A stretch of DNA of 29,047 nt from a virus, in IMG/VR virus record IMGVR_UViG_3300025598_000126, positions 1 through 29,047 of that record; one strand, 5' to 3'. Below are positions 7,806 to 15,161 of this stretch, piece after piece. A program made the position numbers and the translations under genes. Position 1 is the stretch's first letter; each line of letters starts with the position of its first letter. The notes under the pieces were generated by a model. That model worked only from the letters and a program-made list of their open reading frames with translations. It was not told the DNA's origin and did not search any database.

Positions 7806-9244
7806 TATACGGCGTACGGATTTTCAAATCTCTTATGCCCATCATCAGCATAAGAATAATCCCGCGGTGGAAGAGGATCTAATTGAATCCAGCCTGAATC
7901 ACGGAGCACTCGAAGGGATTGAGATAAGGAATCTACATAGTCATCATGACCGCCTGCTTCAGGGAAAGAACAAACCTGACGCAAAAAACGTTTAGCCCAG
8001 TCTGCAAATTCACCAGGACGTTCTGGATCTTCTGGAATAAATACTTTGCCTTTTGCAATTAATGGTGCTACAATGTTTAATCGCTGGACTTTATCAGCGC
8101 GACCTGGATTGTATCCACGAACTTCGATACCTGATCCTTGGAGCTCTTGAATAAGGGAGATACCTGCTGACTTATCTTCCATCAATACGAGATCGGCTTT
8201 CCTTCCTTTACCGAAATCGTTATCAGCTCCATAGACCATTTCTTTAAAGTCCTCAACGACTTTGCGTCGAAGTTCTGGATAGGCTAGGTGTCCATCCCAT
8301 GCATCCAATAATATAATGGACGTGCCTGCATCTTCGCGCTCAAACACTCCCCACACAGTACATGCCGTTGGGTCATTCATTGTTTTTTCTGATGTGGCTG
8401 GATCGTATGAAGCAATAACGTATTCTAAATCAGGTGTTGGTTTATCTGCTGGCCACATACGGAAATGTTTACGCTTGATGATACCTGCCTGTTCAGGATC
8501 TAAGATCTCACCATAAATTTCTTGACGACCAATATCTGTACCATCGTAAGTTTCTAACTGTTTAAAGAACGTAGCAGATAAATTATCTTTGTTATCGTAC
8601 GACGATGCATTTACCACATAAACATCGCCACCTACTTTGCCTTCATTAAGATCAACAATAAGTTCTTTAGGTTTTGGTGTTGTGGTAATGATTTGTTGCA
8701 CACGAGGAATGCGCGGATCTTTAAGACGTAATGTAAACTGAACACCATCATAGGCATCGTCTAAGTATTCAAATGCACACAACTCATCAAACCATGCACC
8801 ATGAAATTGTTTACCTCGGTAACGTTCAGGTTCTGATCCAGGGATACCTTGGATTAATGATCCGTTGGTTAGAGTAATTTCAAATAGAGACTTGTTGTAA
8901 TCTTTAATGAGAGATGGTGGTATGATATTGAGAAGACCAGAGTCTCCTTCAAAACAAGTGGCTCTGATATCATTTGATGTTGGTGCCGTGACTAACCAGC
9001 GGGTGTTGTCATACTTCCAAGCACGTATACCAATCCAATGGGATGCTGTATGTGTTTTACCTGAACCCCGGCCCGCTAACATGAGGAATGTATCAAACTC
9101 TCCGTCATCAGGTTCGCGTTGATGGGGGAGTGCCTGTAGTGACCATTTGATTTGCCAGATAGCAGCATCAAGTTGGTTCTTTGGCCAGTGTCGGTTTTTA
9201 TTTGCAAAATCTGCTAAGATTTTTTCTTGCTTAAGTGTTAACAT
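7805..9244 (-). CDS. terL: Terminase large subunit (packaging ATPase and nuclease)
   Basis: The 479-residue motor cuts phage DNA and drives it into the prohead at the portal. The ATPase domain has Walker A AGRGSGKT (residues 57-64), Walker B WFDE (151-154) and a coupling motif ITTTPKP (186-192). The C-terminal RNase H-like nuclease shows SYDPATSE (acidic D281), LVLMEDKSAG (E356, D357) and GGHDDYVDSL (D434, D435, D438). The length is normal for the family. No intein interrupts the ATPase. The ATG overlaps the stop of the Hint-like gene (ATGTTAA), so the two are translationally coupled. The candidate small subunit is far away, at 25126-25509 on the other strand. Confidence 0.93.
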   Translation of the reverse strand: MLTLKQEKILADFANKNRHWPKNQLDAAIWQIKWSLQALPHQREPDDGEFDTFLMLAGRGSGKTHTASHWIGIRAWKYDNTRWLVTAPTSNDIRATCFEGDSGLLNIIPPSLIKDYNKSLFEITLTNGSLIQGIPGSEPERYRGKQFHGAWFDELCAFEYLDDAYDGVQFTLRLKDPRIPRVQQIITTTPKPKELIVDLNEGKVGGDVYVVNASSYDNKDNLSATFFKQLETYDGTDIGRQEIYGEILDPEQAGIIKRKHFRMWPADKPTPDLEYVIASYDPATSEKTMNDPTACTVWGVFEREDAGTSIILLDAWDGHLAYPELRRKVVEDFKEMVYGADNDFGKGRKADLVLMEDKSAGISLIQELQGSGIEVRGYNPGRADKVQRLNIVAPLIAKGKVFIPEDPERPGEFADWAKRFLRQVCSFPEAGGHDDYVDSLSQSLRVLRDSGWIQLDPLPPRDYSYADDGHKRFENPYAV

Positions 9245-10230
9245 GTAGATATGAATCCTTCGCCAACAAGTATGCTGTTGTCTTTTCCCGTTGTTTCAAT
9301 GTGCACACACATTTGGGATTGAATGGGTGTGATTTGTTTTATGTATCTTCTACCAAGATAAACTTTTATTGGTGGGGAGTTTTGAATATCCATGATCTTA
9401 ATCCTAAACTTAAAATACAATGTGTATGTATTTCGTCCTGGATTAAAGTTAATGTTAGTCTTTGCTCCTAATGATTCAACTAAAGCTTGAATCTGCCTGA
9501 CTACGTTTAAGTTCCTTGATGAGAATCTAAACGTATCTGTTTTCTTATCATACTGATCTGACTTTGCATGCATGATACCAGTCAATAATTCGATTCGTTC
9601 TTCCACAGAAGCAAACAAATAGTTTGCTGGTATGCGAGAAGGAATGTTGGGTGCCAATTGTAAATGGATCGCTGGTTCTGTTTTAAAGACCCGTTTGCCA
9701 TTTTTTCTTTTAGGCCCTTCAATAATTTTATATCCATGGCTTCTAAACTTTTCATAGATGAAATCTTGGTAGCCTGGAATGGTAACTAAGTTATACTTTG
9801 AGTTTTTATTATAAAGCCAGAACCCAAAAAGAAATGGCGGTATACTTAAAGCTTGGTGAGGAAACTCAATCGGCTTTGTGGTTGGGATCGAATACTTTGT
9901 TCGACCACGTTTATCTTTTAAAGATTCATTCAGGATGTTAGATAGTTTAGTAAACTTTAACTTCCTCATAAACGGCCTGACGTTTTTATAAGCGTCTAAC
10001 TGTTTCCTATGATTTCTGTCTTGGATTAAGAAACCAAGATTAACATCTCCCTCTATGGTAAGATGATCATCAAAAGTTACTTCATAACATTTGTCAGAAA
10101 AATAATGCTGGACCAATTTAACCTGAACGATCTTGCCATTTTGGTTAAATACATAGTCTCCTATTTTTAATTTGTCTGCTCGCTTCCAATAGTCAAGCGT
10201 TAATACTTTTTGAATTGCCGTTATGGCCAT
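9238..10230 (-). CDS. Free-standing intein-like (Hint) protein with degenerate LAGLIDADG domain
   Basis: The 330-residue protein reads like an intein without exteins. Residues 10-72 match the N-terminal Hint block (TLDYWKRADKLKIGDYVFN, then CYEVTFDD and GDVNLGF). The middle resembles a LAGLIDADG endonuclease, but both catalytic motifs are decayed: PPFLFGFWLYNK (131-142) and ERIELLTGIMHAKSD (211-225), where an intact enzyme has an acidic residue after LLGLWLGDG or LLRGLMDTDG. The C-terminus (CVHIETTGKDNS, LVGEGFISTC) resembles the final intein block but ends ST-C where an active intein has His-Asn then Cys, Ser or Thr. It overlaps the terminase start. Splicing and DNA cutting are therefore unlikely; a domesticated role near packaging is a guess. 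Confidence 0.75.
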   Translation of the reverse strand: MAITAIQKVLTLDYWKRADKLKIGDYVFNQNGKIVQVKLVQHYFSDKCYEVTFDDHLTIEGDVNLGFLIQDRNHRKQLDAYKNVRPFMRKLKFTKLSNILNESLKDKRGRTKYSIPTTKPIEFPHQALSIPPFLFGFWLYNKNSKYNLVTIPGYQDFIYEKFRSHGYKIIEGPKRKNGKRVFKTEPAIHLQLAPNIPSRIPANYLFASVEERIELLTGIMHAKSDQYDKKTDTFRFSSRNLNVVRQIQALVESLGAKTNINFNPGRNTYTLYFKFRIKIMDIQNSPPIKVYLGRRYIKQITPIQSQMCVHIETTGKDNSILVGEGFISTC

Positions 10231-10250
10231 CTAAACTTATCCAAGTCTAT

Positions 10251-10279
10251 AAAAAAGAAAGGGACGTTTTAAGCCCCTT
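10251..10279 (-). terminator. Rho-independent terminator downstream of pqqA
   Basis: On the minus strand AAGGGGC pairs with GTCCCTT (one G-U pair) around a 7-base loop and is followed by TCTTTTTT. It lies 26 nt past the pqqA stop and before the Hint and terminase genes. No promoter motif follows it, so those genes would depend on read-through. Confidence 0.8.
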
Positions 10280-10304
10280 CCAAAAAGTTATACAAAAATA
10301 TAAC

Positions 10305-10379
10305 TTATTTGTTCATCACGTACATAGTTACTTCAAAGCCAAAACGCATTTCTGTAGCTGCTGGTTTAGTCCAAGCCAT
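10305..10379 (-). CDS. pqqA: PqqA, coenzyme PQQ precursor peptide
   Basis: This 24-residue peptide starts MAWTKPA and ends GFEVTMYVMNK, the layout of PqqA proteins (W-T/K-K-P-A, then L/M-R-x-G-x-E-V-T-x-Y). Glu16 and Tyr20 have the E-x3-Y spacing. In known PqqA peptides these residues are cross-linked by the radical SAM enzyme PqqE with the chaperone PqqD, and then excised to build PQQ, the cofactor of methanol and glucose dehydrogenases. No other pqq gene is in the window, so the host must supply the rest. AAGGAG stands 7 nt before the ATG. Two tandem phage promoter motifs precede it and a terminator follows, giving a short monocistronic message. The gene was too short for a normal ORF search. 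Confidence 0.9.
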   Translation of the reverse strand: MAWTKPAATEMRFGFEVTMYVMNK

Positions 10380-10425
10380 GTTGTTCTCCTTTTTAGATCA
10401 AATGTACTCGATATGAGCACATCTT

Positions 10426-10435
10426 TACTAATGCA
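10426..10435 (-). promoter_or_regulatory. Proximal phage promoter motif of pqqA
   Basis: TGCATTAGTA reads on the minus strand. Transcription would begin near 10419. Exactly there a GTGCTC / GAGTAC hairpin (10420-10404, one G-U pair) would form the 5' end of the pqqA message. The AAGGAG follows it. No GGGCG box is present 21 nt upstream. Confidence 0.72.
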
Positions 10436-10483
10436 GTAATCAAAATTGTTTGGCTACGCAAAACCATGAACGTTGTCTACGTA

Positions 10484-10493
10484 TACTAATGCA
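10484..10493 (-). promoter_or_regulatory. Distal phage promoter motif of pqqA, outward end of repeat A
   Basis: AAATTTGCATTAGTA reads on the minus strand, 51 nt outside the repeat core at 10544. The same distance separates the other repeat from its outward motif at 17834. It is tandem with the motif at 10426-10435. Confidence 0.72.
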
Positions 10494-10815
10494 AATTTGC
10501 GCAAATTATTGCCAAAAATTTGCAGTATTAACAAAAAAGTATATGTAAGTCATTGATTTATAACAGTTTGTCATACTTCTTTTTATGTAAGTCATTGAAT
10601 ATAAAGGATTGTTACAATTTGTAACAATTGTGTGTCACACTTTACCCCTCTGTAACCCATTGATTAATAACACATTGTCACACTTGCCACACTTCTTTGT
10701 CTATTTTTCTATTTTAAAAAATAAAAAATAAAAATTAGGGTGGGGGGTAATATGCGTTTTAAGTGTGACAAGTGTGACAAGTGTGACAACTTGTTTAAAA
10801 TCAATAACTTACAAA
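10484..10815. repeat. Inverted repeat A: iteron-bearing regulatory or origin region
   Basis: The core 10544-10815 (272 bp) is a diverged inverted copy of 17512-17783, also 272 bp. It holds seven 9-bp iterons: GTCACACTT-type at 10570, 10634, 10677 and 10686 (two with one mismatch) and AAGTGTGAC at 10761, 10770 and 10779. It also has a palindrome with ATTGTTACA arms (10608-10628), repeated TGTAAGTCATTGATT-like words, and an A/T-only centre near 10705-10735. Direct and inverted iterons face each other across that centre, as in replication origins or divergent operators. No gene lies in it. Confidence 0.8.
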
Positions 10816-11451
10816 GGTCAAAATTGCCAGATTTTTAAAAAAAATTTTTTAGGAATCGACTTTTTTAAAAATTGACGCGATTTATAAAAACTTGCGGTCT
10901 GTGGGGCCCCCGCCGCCCCCCTCAGGTAGGGGACCCAAATTGGGGTATCGCCTCGATCGAAATACCCCTACTGCAAGGAGGGTTATTTGATTCGCTAGTC
11001 TAGCAAGGGTTGCAAGGCATCGTGCCTCGCCTCGCCTTGCTATGCCAGCGAGGCGCGATGCTCGCTCGATCGCATCGGTGCGAGGCATGGTGCTCACTCA
11101 ATCGCGAGGCATCGAGGCAAGGTGCGAGCAAGGGGCGCGCATCATCAAGGCATCGAGGCAAGGTGGCAAGGTGCGAGCGAGGCAAGGTGGCAAGGTGCGA
11201 GGCGTGATGATCGAGCATCGAGGCATCGTGCGACGCGATCGAGCCGATCGGGCGAGGCATCGTGCGTGATCGATGCGCACGCGAGGGCTCGGGGGTGGCG
11301 TGACCATGATATGTAAAACTTATCAGAGGGGCGCGCCTGATATGAAATGACAATCAAAAAGAATCGAGATATATATAGTATTTGAAAATGATCTCGGGTT
11401 ATAATCGGGCGTGCGCAATCTCGCGCATATTTAAAAGAAAGGTTATTGATT
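10816..11451. other. GC-rich, repeat-rich noncoding segment
   Basis: About 10890-11320 is built from few words (GCGAG, GGCATCG, AAGGTG, CGATCG). A 14-bp hairpin joins 11017-11030 to 11048-11061 with one G-U pair. A 23-bp direct repeat lies at 11155-11177 and 11179-11201, beginning GAGGCAAGGTGGCAAGG. GGGGTAT and ATACCCC pair around 10945-10975. Open frames exist on both strands but are low-complexity products of the repeats. I see no tRNA and no convincing gene. The last 100 bases are AT-richer and carry the leader of the next gene. Confidence 0.6.
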
Positions 11452-13104
11452 ATGAATCTCGCTATTTCATCACCACATCAATCGACACCACGCCTCGCCA
11501 CGCTTAATGCGATCGCGCGAGGCTTGCTCGAATCAGACGAAACGGGGCGATACAATTACATCGACACGATTCGATCATTCATTCGGGGCAATCTACAATC
11601 GCCCCATAAATACAATGTCGCAAGCGCATCATCTCGCGCCAATGACAAGCGCATCGGGCATACGTTATCGACACGCATCGCCACGATCAAAAAGCACCCG
11701 AAAGACATCGAATTTGCTTTTCAATATATTTCATTGATTCATCAGATGAATGAGGCGCAAGCGATGCGATTCGAGCCCTCATTCGTGAAAGCACGCGAAA
11801 AGATGAGATCGGGTGAATGGCAAGCGATAAGATTGACGGGCATCAATGCTAATATCGAGGGCGATCACCTTGAAAAATTCGATCGATTCAATTTTATCTA
11901 CAATTTGCATTTTTCAGTAAGCGAGCCGTCACTCGTCGCGTATTATCCGAGCCTTGAGCATATGCGACGCCAAAAAGAAACGAAATTGCGATTCGGTAAA
12001 TTCTTAACCAATATAAAAGACGAGATCGGCATCGAATCAGAATCGATCATTAAATCGTATGTCGATTCATATAATGCGATTCTCGAGGCGCGAAATGGTT
12101 GGAAATTGGATTTTATCGGCTCGAATGATCGCGAGGGTTGGCTCGATGTTTATCGCGACGATCGCCACGTCAATTCATGTATGAGCGATTGTGATTCGGT
12201 GAAATTATATGCGCACGATCTATCAGTTTTAAGATTGGCGTATTTAAGCGATCGCGACGATCACGTGCTCGCTCGATGTATCGTGCGTGATGATGTGAAA
12301 GAGTATATTCGCGTCTATCCAGCCCCCGAGAATAGCACGACGGGAAAATGGTTGCAGTCACTATTGATCGATCAAGGTTATAAGCATGGCACGCTTAATG
12401 ATGTGCTTATTAAAACTTTTGATAGCGATGAGGGTTATAAAGCACCATATATCGATCGAGGCAATTCGAGCGATTGTCAATTCGCCGATCTCGAAACGAT
12501 CGACGGGAAATTATATTTCCGAATCGGAAATAGTGGCAATCATCACCTTGTATGCACGAATGGATTCGATCGCGAAATCGACGAATACGACGATAATTCG
12601 GTGTATTGTGAATGGTGTGGCGATTATCATCATGAAGATGACACGCGATACCACGATCATCTCGGTTATTCAGTATGCGACGGGTGCGCCGATAATGATG
12701 GTGTGCACGCGATCAATGAAAATGGCGATCAAGAATTTATTCATCTCGATGACGCCTTTTACTGTGAAAGTGATAGCGAGTATTACACGCGCGACGCACA
12801 CGACGAGAATGTCATCATTTGTGATGATGTTTCGTGTCAATATTTTCTCGCCGATGAAATGATCGAAACGTCGATCGAGGGCGTGTGGATTCATCGAGAA
12901 AATGCAATAACCCCGATTATCGAATATGTGCGATCTCATACCACGTATAAATCGGGCGTCACCGAAACCCATTTTCAAAATTATATCGATGTGAGCGAGG
13001 CGCGATTCTTGCCGAATGGCGAGGCGATTCATTTCACCCAATATGATGACATGATCGGCGTGCTAAATTCTTATAAAATTGAAAGCGAGGCAATCGATGC
13101 GTAA
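11452..13104 (+). CDS. Large hypothetical protein with zinc-ribbon motif
   Basis: This is a 550-residue protein. I start it at the ATG at 11452, with AAAGG about 10 nt upstream, rather than at a TTG two codons earlier. Residues about 1-330 contain helical, charged sequence with VNSCMS and ARCIVRDDVKEYIRVYP. Four cysteines C386-x2-C389-x19-C409-x2-C412 (CEWCG ... VCDGC) make a zinc ribbon. A second, weaker copy follows (FYCESDSEYY ... IICDDVSC). The protein is acidic. Arg codons are largely CGA and CGC and the DNA is full of GATC and TCGA, unlike the flanking phage genes, which suggests a separate origin. Function unknown; nucleic acid or protein binding through the ribbon is possible. Confidence 0.7.
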   Translation: MNLAISSPHQSTPRLATLNAIARGLLESDETGRYNYIDTIRSFIRGNLQSPHKYNVASASSRANDKRIGHTLSTRIATIKKHPKDIEFAFQYISLIHQMNEAQAMRFEPSFVKAREKMRSGEWQAIRLTGINANIEGDHLEKFDRFNFIYNLHFSVSEPSLVAYYPSLEHMRRQKETKLRFGKFLTNIKDEIGIESESIIKSYVDSYNAILEARNGWKLDFIGSNDREGWLDVYRDDRHVNSCMSDCDSVKLYAHDLSVLRLAYLSDRDDHVLARCIVRDDVKEYIRVYPAPENSTTGKWLQSLLIDQGYKHGTLNDVLIKTFDSDEGYKAPYIDRGNSSDCQFADLETIDGKLYFRIGNSGNHHLVCTNGFDREIDEYDDNSVYCEWCGDYHHEDDTRYHDHLGYSVCDGCADNDGVHAINENGDQEFIHLDDAFYCESDSEYYTRDAHDENVIICDDVSCQYFLADEMIETSIEGVWIHRENAITPIIEYVRSHTTYKSGVTETHFQNYIDVSEARFLPNGEAIHFTQYDDMIGVLNSYKIESEAIDA

Positions 13105-13396
13105 ATATCCGATCGGTGTTTTATTGCCCTATCAAAATCATTTTAATAAGCCTCTCGAGAGCGATATTAAATCGGGCGAGATTATGAAATTGATCGAGCA
13201 TCTCGATTTAAGAAAATGCAATTATGACGGGCTCTATTATCCACGCGCATATATGATTCTTACAAGTTTCGGATTGATTGCCGAGCAATACGCAATTAAG
13301 ATCGATGAAAGCGAGTATTCGTGCATGGATAATGAGTATCTCGGATTTATTTTAAATCCAATTTTTAGAAAAGAAAGCGAGGCAGTAAATGGATAG
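13097..13396 (+). CDS. Hypothetical protein
   Basis: This 99-residue protein starts MRKYPIGVLLPYQNHF, with its ATG overlapping the previous stop (ATGCGTAA). A run of hydrophobic and aromatic residues (DGLYYPRAYMILTSFGLIAEQYAI) sits in the middle, too polar for a clear membrane segment. It shares the CGA/GATC-rich composition of its neighbours and overlaps the next gene by 8 nt, so the three form one operon. No family recognised. Confidence 0.65.
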   Translation: MRKYPIGVLLPYQNHFNKPLESDIKSGEIMKLIEHLDLRKCNYDGLYYPRAYMILTSFGLIAEQYAIKIDESEYSCMDNEYLGFILNPIFRKESEAVNG

Positions 13397-14489
13397 ATTA
13401 TTAAACATTTTGTCATACAGGCGCGAGCACAATTCGATCGGCGAGTTGTCATTCGCTTTAAAATACTTGAGCCAATTCGAGCCGATGCACAATCTCGACG
13501 GCGATGTCATCGCGTATCGATTCGATAATACGCACCCCGAGGATAAATCGCGCGTGCTCTTTTCGTGCCACATCGACACGATGCACCGATCGAATCCCGA
13601 TCGCGCATTTCAAGAGGTGTATCTCGATTCATTCTCGAATCAAGTATTCATTGATTCAAGCGATGATTGCCTCGGTGCCGATGATGGCGCAGGCGTCTTT
13701 TTATTGCTCGAGATGATCGATCGAGGCGTGCATGGTGCCTTTATATTTCATCGAGGCGAGGAGAAAGGGGGCATCGGCTCGCGTGCCATGGTTGAGTATC
13801 ATTCCGATTGGTTATCTACTTTCACCCATGCGATAGCTTTCGATCGTCGAGGCACGCAATCAATCATTACGCATCAAGGCACGTGTCGAGGCGCATCGGA
13901 TACGTGCGCGCAATTCATCATTGACACGATCGGCATGAATCACGTGCTCGATGATACGGGCACTTATACTGACACGCGCGAATATTTCGGGCTTATTCCC
14001 GAATGTTTTAATTTCTCGATCGGGTACGATCACGAGCATTCATCGCGTGAAATACTCGACGTCGATTATTTGATGCGATTACGCGATCGCATTACATCGA
14101 TCGAATGGGGCGCGCTTGAATTGCCGATCGATCGCGAGCCAAAATATGCCGATTACGATGACAAGTATTCTAGCTATTATTCGGGCGCATATTATTCGAT
14201 CTATGACAATCCCGATTTAGATGAGGTGCTATACATGGATAAACGCGAGCTCGCTCGATTCATTAAGAAAAGCAAGCCCGAAAAAATCGCCGATATTATG
14301 AGCGATCTTATTAATCATGTATTCGAGCTCGACGATTATATTGCGCAAGGCAATTCACAATACGCGCGCGACGATTACGCCGATTATTATTCTTTTAATG
14401 ATTCGCGCATCGATGAGCGCGCGTCACTATTGAAAGCACCAATCGAAAATACTCTCGAGCGCGATCTCGAAACCGATTATTCGGGGTGA
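13389..14489 (+). CDS. Di-zinc peptidase of the M20/M28-like clan
   Basis: The 366-residue protein has the metal-ligand series of co-catalytic zinc exopeptidases in order. These are FSCHIDTMH (H61, D63), LGADDGAG (D98, bridging metal), HRGEEKGGIGS (E124 catalytic, E125 ligand), AFDRRGT (D152) and IGYDHEHSSRE (H216 or H218). Such enzymes remove amino acids from peptides or deacylate small substrates in the cytoplasm. The last 120 residues are acidic and Tyr-rich (YDDKYSSYYSGAYYS) and look unlike the family, so they may be a phage-specific extension. It closes a three-gene operon before a strong terminator and shares that operon's odd base composition. The substrate cannot be told; cell-wall peptides or peptide nutrient recovery are possible. 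Confidence 0.8.
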   Translation: MDRLLNILSYRREHNSIGELSFALKYLSQFEPMHNLDGDVIAYRFDNTHPEDKSRVLFSCHIDTMHRSNPDRAFQEVYLDSFSNQVFIDSSDDCLGADDGAGVFLLLEMIDRGVHGAFIFHRGEEKGGIGSRAMVEYHSDWLSTFTHAIAFDRRGTQSIITHQGTCRGASDTCAQFIIDTIGMNHVLDDTGTYTDTREYFGLIPECFNFSIGYDHEHSSREILDVDYLMRLRDRITSIEWGALELPIDREPKYADYDDKYSSYYSGAYYSIYDNPDLDEVLYMDKRELARFIKKSKPEKIADIMSDLINHVFELDDYIAQGNSQYARDDYADYYSFNDSRIDERASLLKAPIENTLERDLETDYSG

Positions 14490-14516
14490 AGATTTAATTT
14501 TTATTTAATCATTCGA

Positions 14517-14543
14517 GCCCCGATCTATTCGGGGCTTTTTTTT
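14517..14543 (+). terminator. Strong Rho-independent terminator
   Basis: GCCCCGA pairs with TCGGGGC around a 5-base loop and is followed by eight T residues. It lies 28 nt past the stop of the peptidase gene and ends the 11452-14489 operon. Confidence 0.95.
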
Positions 14544-14680
14544 GAGTGCTATTCGAGCGATTAAATAAGTATTAAATCAGCGATCGATTCGATCGAATTA
14601 AATCGATTTTAAGGGGCTTTTTATATTCATTGAGCGAGGCGATTCTCGGGGTAATGATATTACATCAAGCACCAAAAAAT

Positions 14681-14702
14681 AATCGCTTATAGAGCGATTG
14701 TG
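14681..14702 (+). repeat. Hairpin repeat copy 1 (second copy 14789-14810)
   Basis: AATCGC, a short loop containing TATAGA, and GCGATTGTG are repeated 108 bp downstream with a single base change (T to G after AATCGC). The change lies in the loop, so the stem is intact in both copies. Confidence 0.75.
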
Positions 14703-14889
14703 AGAGCCATATATTAAAAAGGGGCTTTTTAAAGCCATTGAATCACGATCATTTTTTGAAAGGGGGTAAGTATAGGATAGATAAAAAGAATCGCGTATAG
14801 AGCGATTGTGCGATGAATTGCACACTATTTCAGAGCTCAAGCATTGATTTGATGCGAGATTAAGGGATTTTTTAGAATAACCCTTTTAC

Positions 14890-14941
14890 CATTATGGTTA
14901 TTTAATAACCATAATGAGAGTATGGGTATTTATTACCCATA
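14890..14941. repeat. Two adjacent palindromes
   Basis: The first is a perfect palindrome with 13-bp arms starting CATTATGGTTATT (14890-14916). The second pairs TATGGGTA with TACCCATA around five bases (14921-14941). Both share a GGKTATTTA core that recurs imperfectly at about 14951-14973. There is no T tract after them, so operators are more likely than terminators. Confidence 0.7.
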
Positions 14942-14973
14942 ATCTTAACAAGGTTATTTAATTAAAAACCCTC

Positions 14974-15161
14974 ATGTACATAAGCATTCTTTTACTTTGA
15001 AATCTGGAAAATCACGATGTACATAAGCATTCTTTTAGAGCAAAATCTGGAAACCATGATGTACATAAGCATTCTTTCATAGCAAAATCTGGAAACCACG
15101 ATGTACATAAGCATTCTTTCAGAGCAAAATCTGGAAACCACGGTGTACATAAGCATTCTTA
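14974..15161 (+). repeat. Five-copy 42-bp tandem repeat
   Basis: Copies begin at 14974, 15017, 15059, 15101 and 15143 (periods 43, 42, 42, 42). Each starts with a palindrome, ATGTACAT, and reads ATGTACATAAGCATTCTTT. Copies 1-4 go on with AAATCTGGAAA. The last copy is truncated after the first 18-19 bases. It ends 55 bp before a sigma70-type promoter, which suggests operator sites or origin iterons. Confidence 0.85.

Larger units (their letters stand above)
14544..14973. other. Noncoding region with several hairpins
   Basis: No gene is visible. A 22-bp near-identical repeat, each copy a hairpin with AATCGC and GCGATT arms, lies at 14681-14702 and 14789-14810. A GGCTTT / AAAGCC palindrome sits near 14725. 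Two more hairpins follow at 14890-14941. The first half keeps the TCGA/GATC-rich composition and the second half becomes AT-rich. Confidence 0.6.

Noticed and set aside
10393-10467. 24-codon minus-strand frame between the tandem pqqA promoters
   Set aside because: It has no ribosome site and no PqqA-like or other recognisable pattern. It contains the proximal promoter motif.
11000-11357. Several Arg-, Ala- and His-rich frames on both strands
   Set aside because: They arise from the low-complexity GCGAG and GGCATCG words, overlap each other in all frames and have no ribosome sites.
11382-11405. TTGAAA and TATAAT before the zinc-ribbon gene
   Set aside because: The spacer is only 12 nt, too short for a normal promoter. 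TATAAT alone could be a weak -10, but there is no good -35 at 17 nt.
14974-15161. CRISPR array
   Set aside because: The units are conserved throughout their 42 bp, so there are no unique spacers, and no cas genes are near.
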